64,000 nucleotides of DNA from Lentisphaerota bacterium. GTDB lineage: Bacteria; Verrucomicrobiota; Lentisphaeria; Victivallales; Victivallaceae. Location of the stretch: assembly GCA_015061745.1 (NCBI GenBank), contig SUWB01000005.1, positions 1 through 64,000 of the forward strand, in the 5' to 3' direction. A program made the position numbers and the translations under genes. The notes beneath the pieces are model-generated. The model saw nothing but the letters and a program-made list of their open reading frames with translations, did no database searches and was not told where the DNA came from. This document shows positions 63,255 through 64,000 of this stretch, piece after piece (position 1 is the stretch's first letter; each line of letters begins with the position of its first letter).

Positions 63255-63752
63255 TCAATCGTCGTATGTATAAAATTTAGCAAGTTGAATTTCGTCGATT
63301 CCCTCAAAGAAATGATCTTTGAGTACGCCTTCTTCAATAAATCCCAGAGACTTGTAATACCTGAGTGCCGTTGTATTGATGTGTGAAGTACAGGTATAAA
63401 CCTTGCGCATACGGTGCTTCTTCCATAACTGCTCAGCTTCCGCAGCCAGAGCCTTGCCGACACCTTTTCCGGCAAAACGCGGATCGACTCCGATACAGTG
63501 CAGTATGCCAAGTCCGAAGCGGACATTGGCTGATATATGCAGAACGCCGATCACTTTGTCGTTTTCCTCGGCAACAAACGTTGCAGTAATCAGCGCAGGA
63601 GTTTCAGTATACACTTTCTTCTCCCATTGAGCAGCACTTTCGCGCTGTTCTTCGCTCCACCGTTCTTTGAAAACCCCCTTAAAGCTTTCAAAAATGATTT
63701 CAGCAGCTCTGGCAGCATCTTTTTTCTCAAAATTGCGCACGATGATCGCCAT
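63255..63752 (-). CDS. GNAT-family N-acetyltransferase
   Basis: 165 residues from the ATG at 63752 (after GAGGCTTGGATTTT; an in-frame TTG at 63761 is an alternative). Acetyl-CoA site VDPRFAGKGVGKALAAEAE (R/Q-x-x-G-x-G/A) near residue 100 and the C-terminal YKSLGFIEEGVLKDHF. Acceptor substrate unknown. Lies 26 bases before the LamG-like gene on the same strand, so it may be the first gene of that operon. Confidence 0.85.
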   Translation of the reverse strand: MAIIVRNFEKKDAARAAEIIFESFKGVFKERWSEEQRESAAQWEKKVYTETPALITATFVAEENDKVIGVLHISANVRFGLGILHCIGVDPRFAGKGVGKALAAEAEQLWKKHRMRKVYTCTSHINTTALRYYKSLGFIEEGVLKDHFFEGIDEIQLAKFYTYDD

Positions 63753-63887
63753 AAAATCCAAGCCTCACATTTTTACTTTCATACTCTCTTGAGATAAGAT
63801 AACACACAAAAGTAAAAATTTCCACCCCTTACAGGTAAAAAAAAGCTTTTTCTGTATATAAAATTAAAATTTTTATTCTTTTAAGAC

Positions 63888-63916
63888 TTGCAATATGCGT
63901 CCGGCTGTTGTATATT
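63888..63916 (+). promoter_or_regulatory. Promoter of the gene at the right edge
   Basis: -35 TTGCAA (63888-63893), 17-bp spacer, -10 TATATT (63911-63916). Confidence 0.6.
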
Positions 63917-63973
63917 TATCACGGAGAATAATGTATTAACACAATTTTCAATAATAGAAGAAGTTGAGCAACT

Positions 63974-64000
63974 ATGTCCAATAATCCGAAACTTACAGTT
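63974..64000 (+). CDS. Start of a gene cut by the window end
   Basis: ATG at 63974 after AGAAGAAGTTGAGCAACT, about 58 bases past a good promoter, encodes MSNNPKLTV and runs off the window. Product unknown. Confidence 0.5.

Overview
The window looks like a chromosomal segment of a Lentisphaerota bacterium close to Victivallales. This is inference from gene content: pseudopilins with the [28 protein letters not shown] start, several large secreted DUF4838 proteins, a Tat-exported DUF1501 protein, a heparinase-type lyase and an FHA-CpaF ATPase. Gene density is high, both strands are used, most starts carry an AGGAG-type ribosome binding site, and many promoters fit TTGnnn-17-TATATT.

Layout. 1-120: 5' end of a group II intron just behind a terminator. 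0.17-4.9 kb: marR, adaptor and RND pump operon. 5.2-6.2 kb: sugar-type dehydrogenase. 6.3-7.2 kb: DMT transporter. 7.4-17.4 kb: six-gene plus-strand run (two calcineurin-type phosphoesterases, aminotransferase, TIM-barrel isomerase, SbcD, SbcC). 17.5-20.6 kb: MFS transporter with a cytoplasmic heparinase-type lyase. 20.8-25.0 kb: DUF1501 protein, pseudopilin, secreted hydrolase-like protein. 25.2-29.1 kb: AraC regulator, a leucine-rich leader peptide with leuA, and a D,D-carboxypeptidase. 29.2-34.3 kb: DUF4838 protein, pseudopilin, AraC regulator. 34.5-38.2 kb: second dehydrogenase, FHA-CpaF and CpaB of a Tad-like machine. 38.5-42.9 kb: orphan mraZ, a small membrane protein, feoA-feoB, a LacI regulator. 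43.0-45.6 kb: AlgJ/AlgI-like O-acetylation pair. 45.8-46.65 kb: four 196-bp tandem repeats attached to tRNA-Gln. 46.8-52.4 kb: exonuclease, galE, dnaA, a possible oriC, and a UvrD/PcrA helicase. 52.5-57.5 kb: MFS transporter, VWA/MoxR pair, esterase with a structured leader. 57.5-63.8 kb: pseudopilin, two LamG-like paralogues around a DUF4838 protein, GNAT acetyltransferase, then the first codons of one more gene.

Themes. Glycan use recurs: secreted DUF4838, LamG-like and hydrolase-like proteins share operons with pseudopilins, and two of these operons sit head to head with AraC regulators. Housekeeping functions (leuA, dnaA, galE, sbcCD, feoAB, tRNA-Gln) are interleaved.

The two most unusual signals are (1) the tRNA-Gln-linked array, in which every unit carries a copy of the tRNA 3' end and a foldable core whose paired arms have changed together between copies, and (2) a 210-bp palindromic segment inserted in frame into all three pseudopilin genes, flanked each time by copies of the codons for FTLIELLV. 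The leucine-rich leader peptide ahead of leuA is a third clear regulatory signal.
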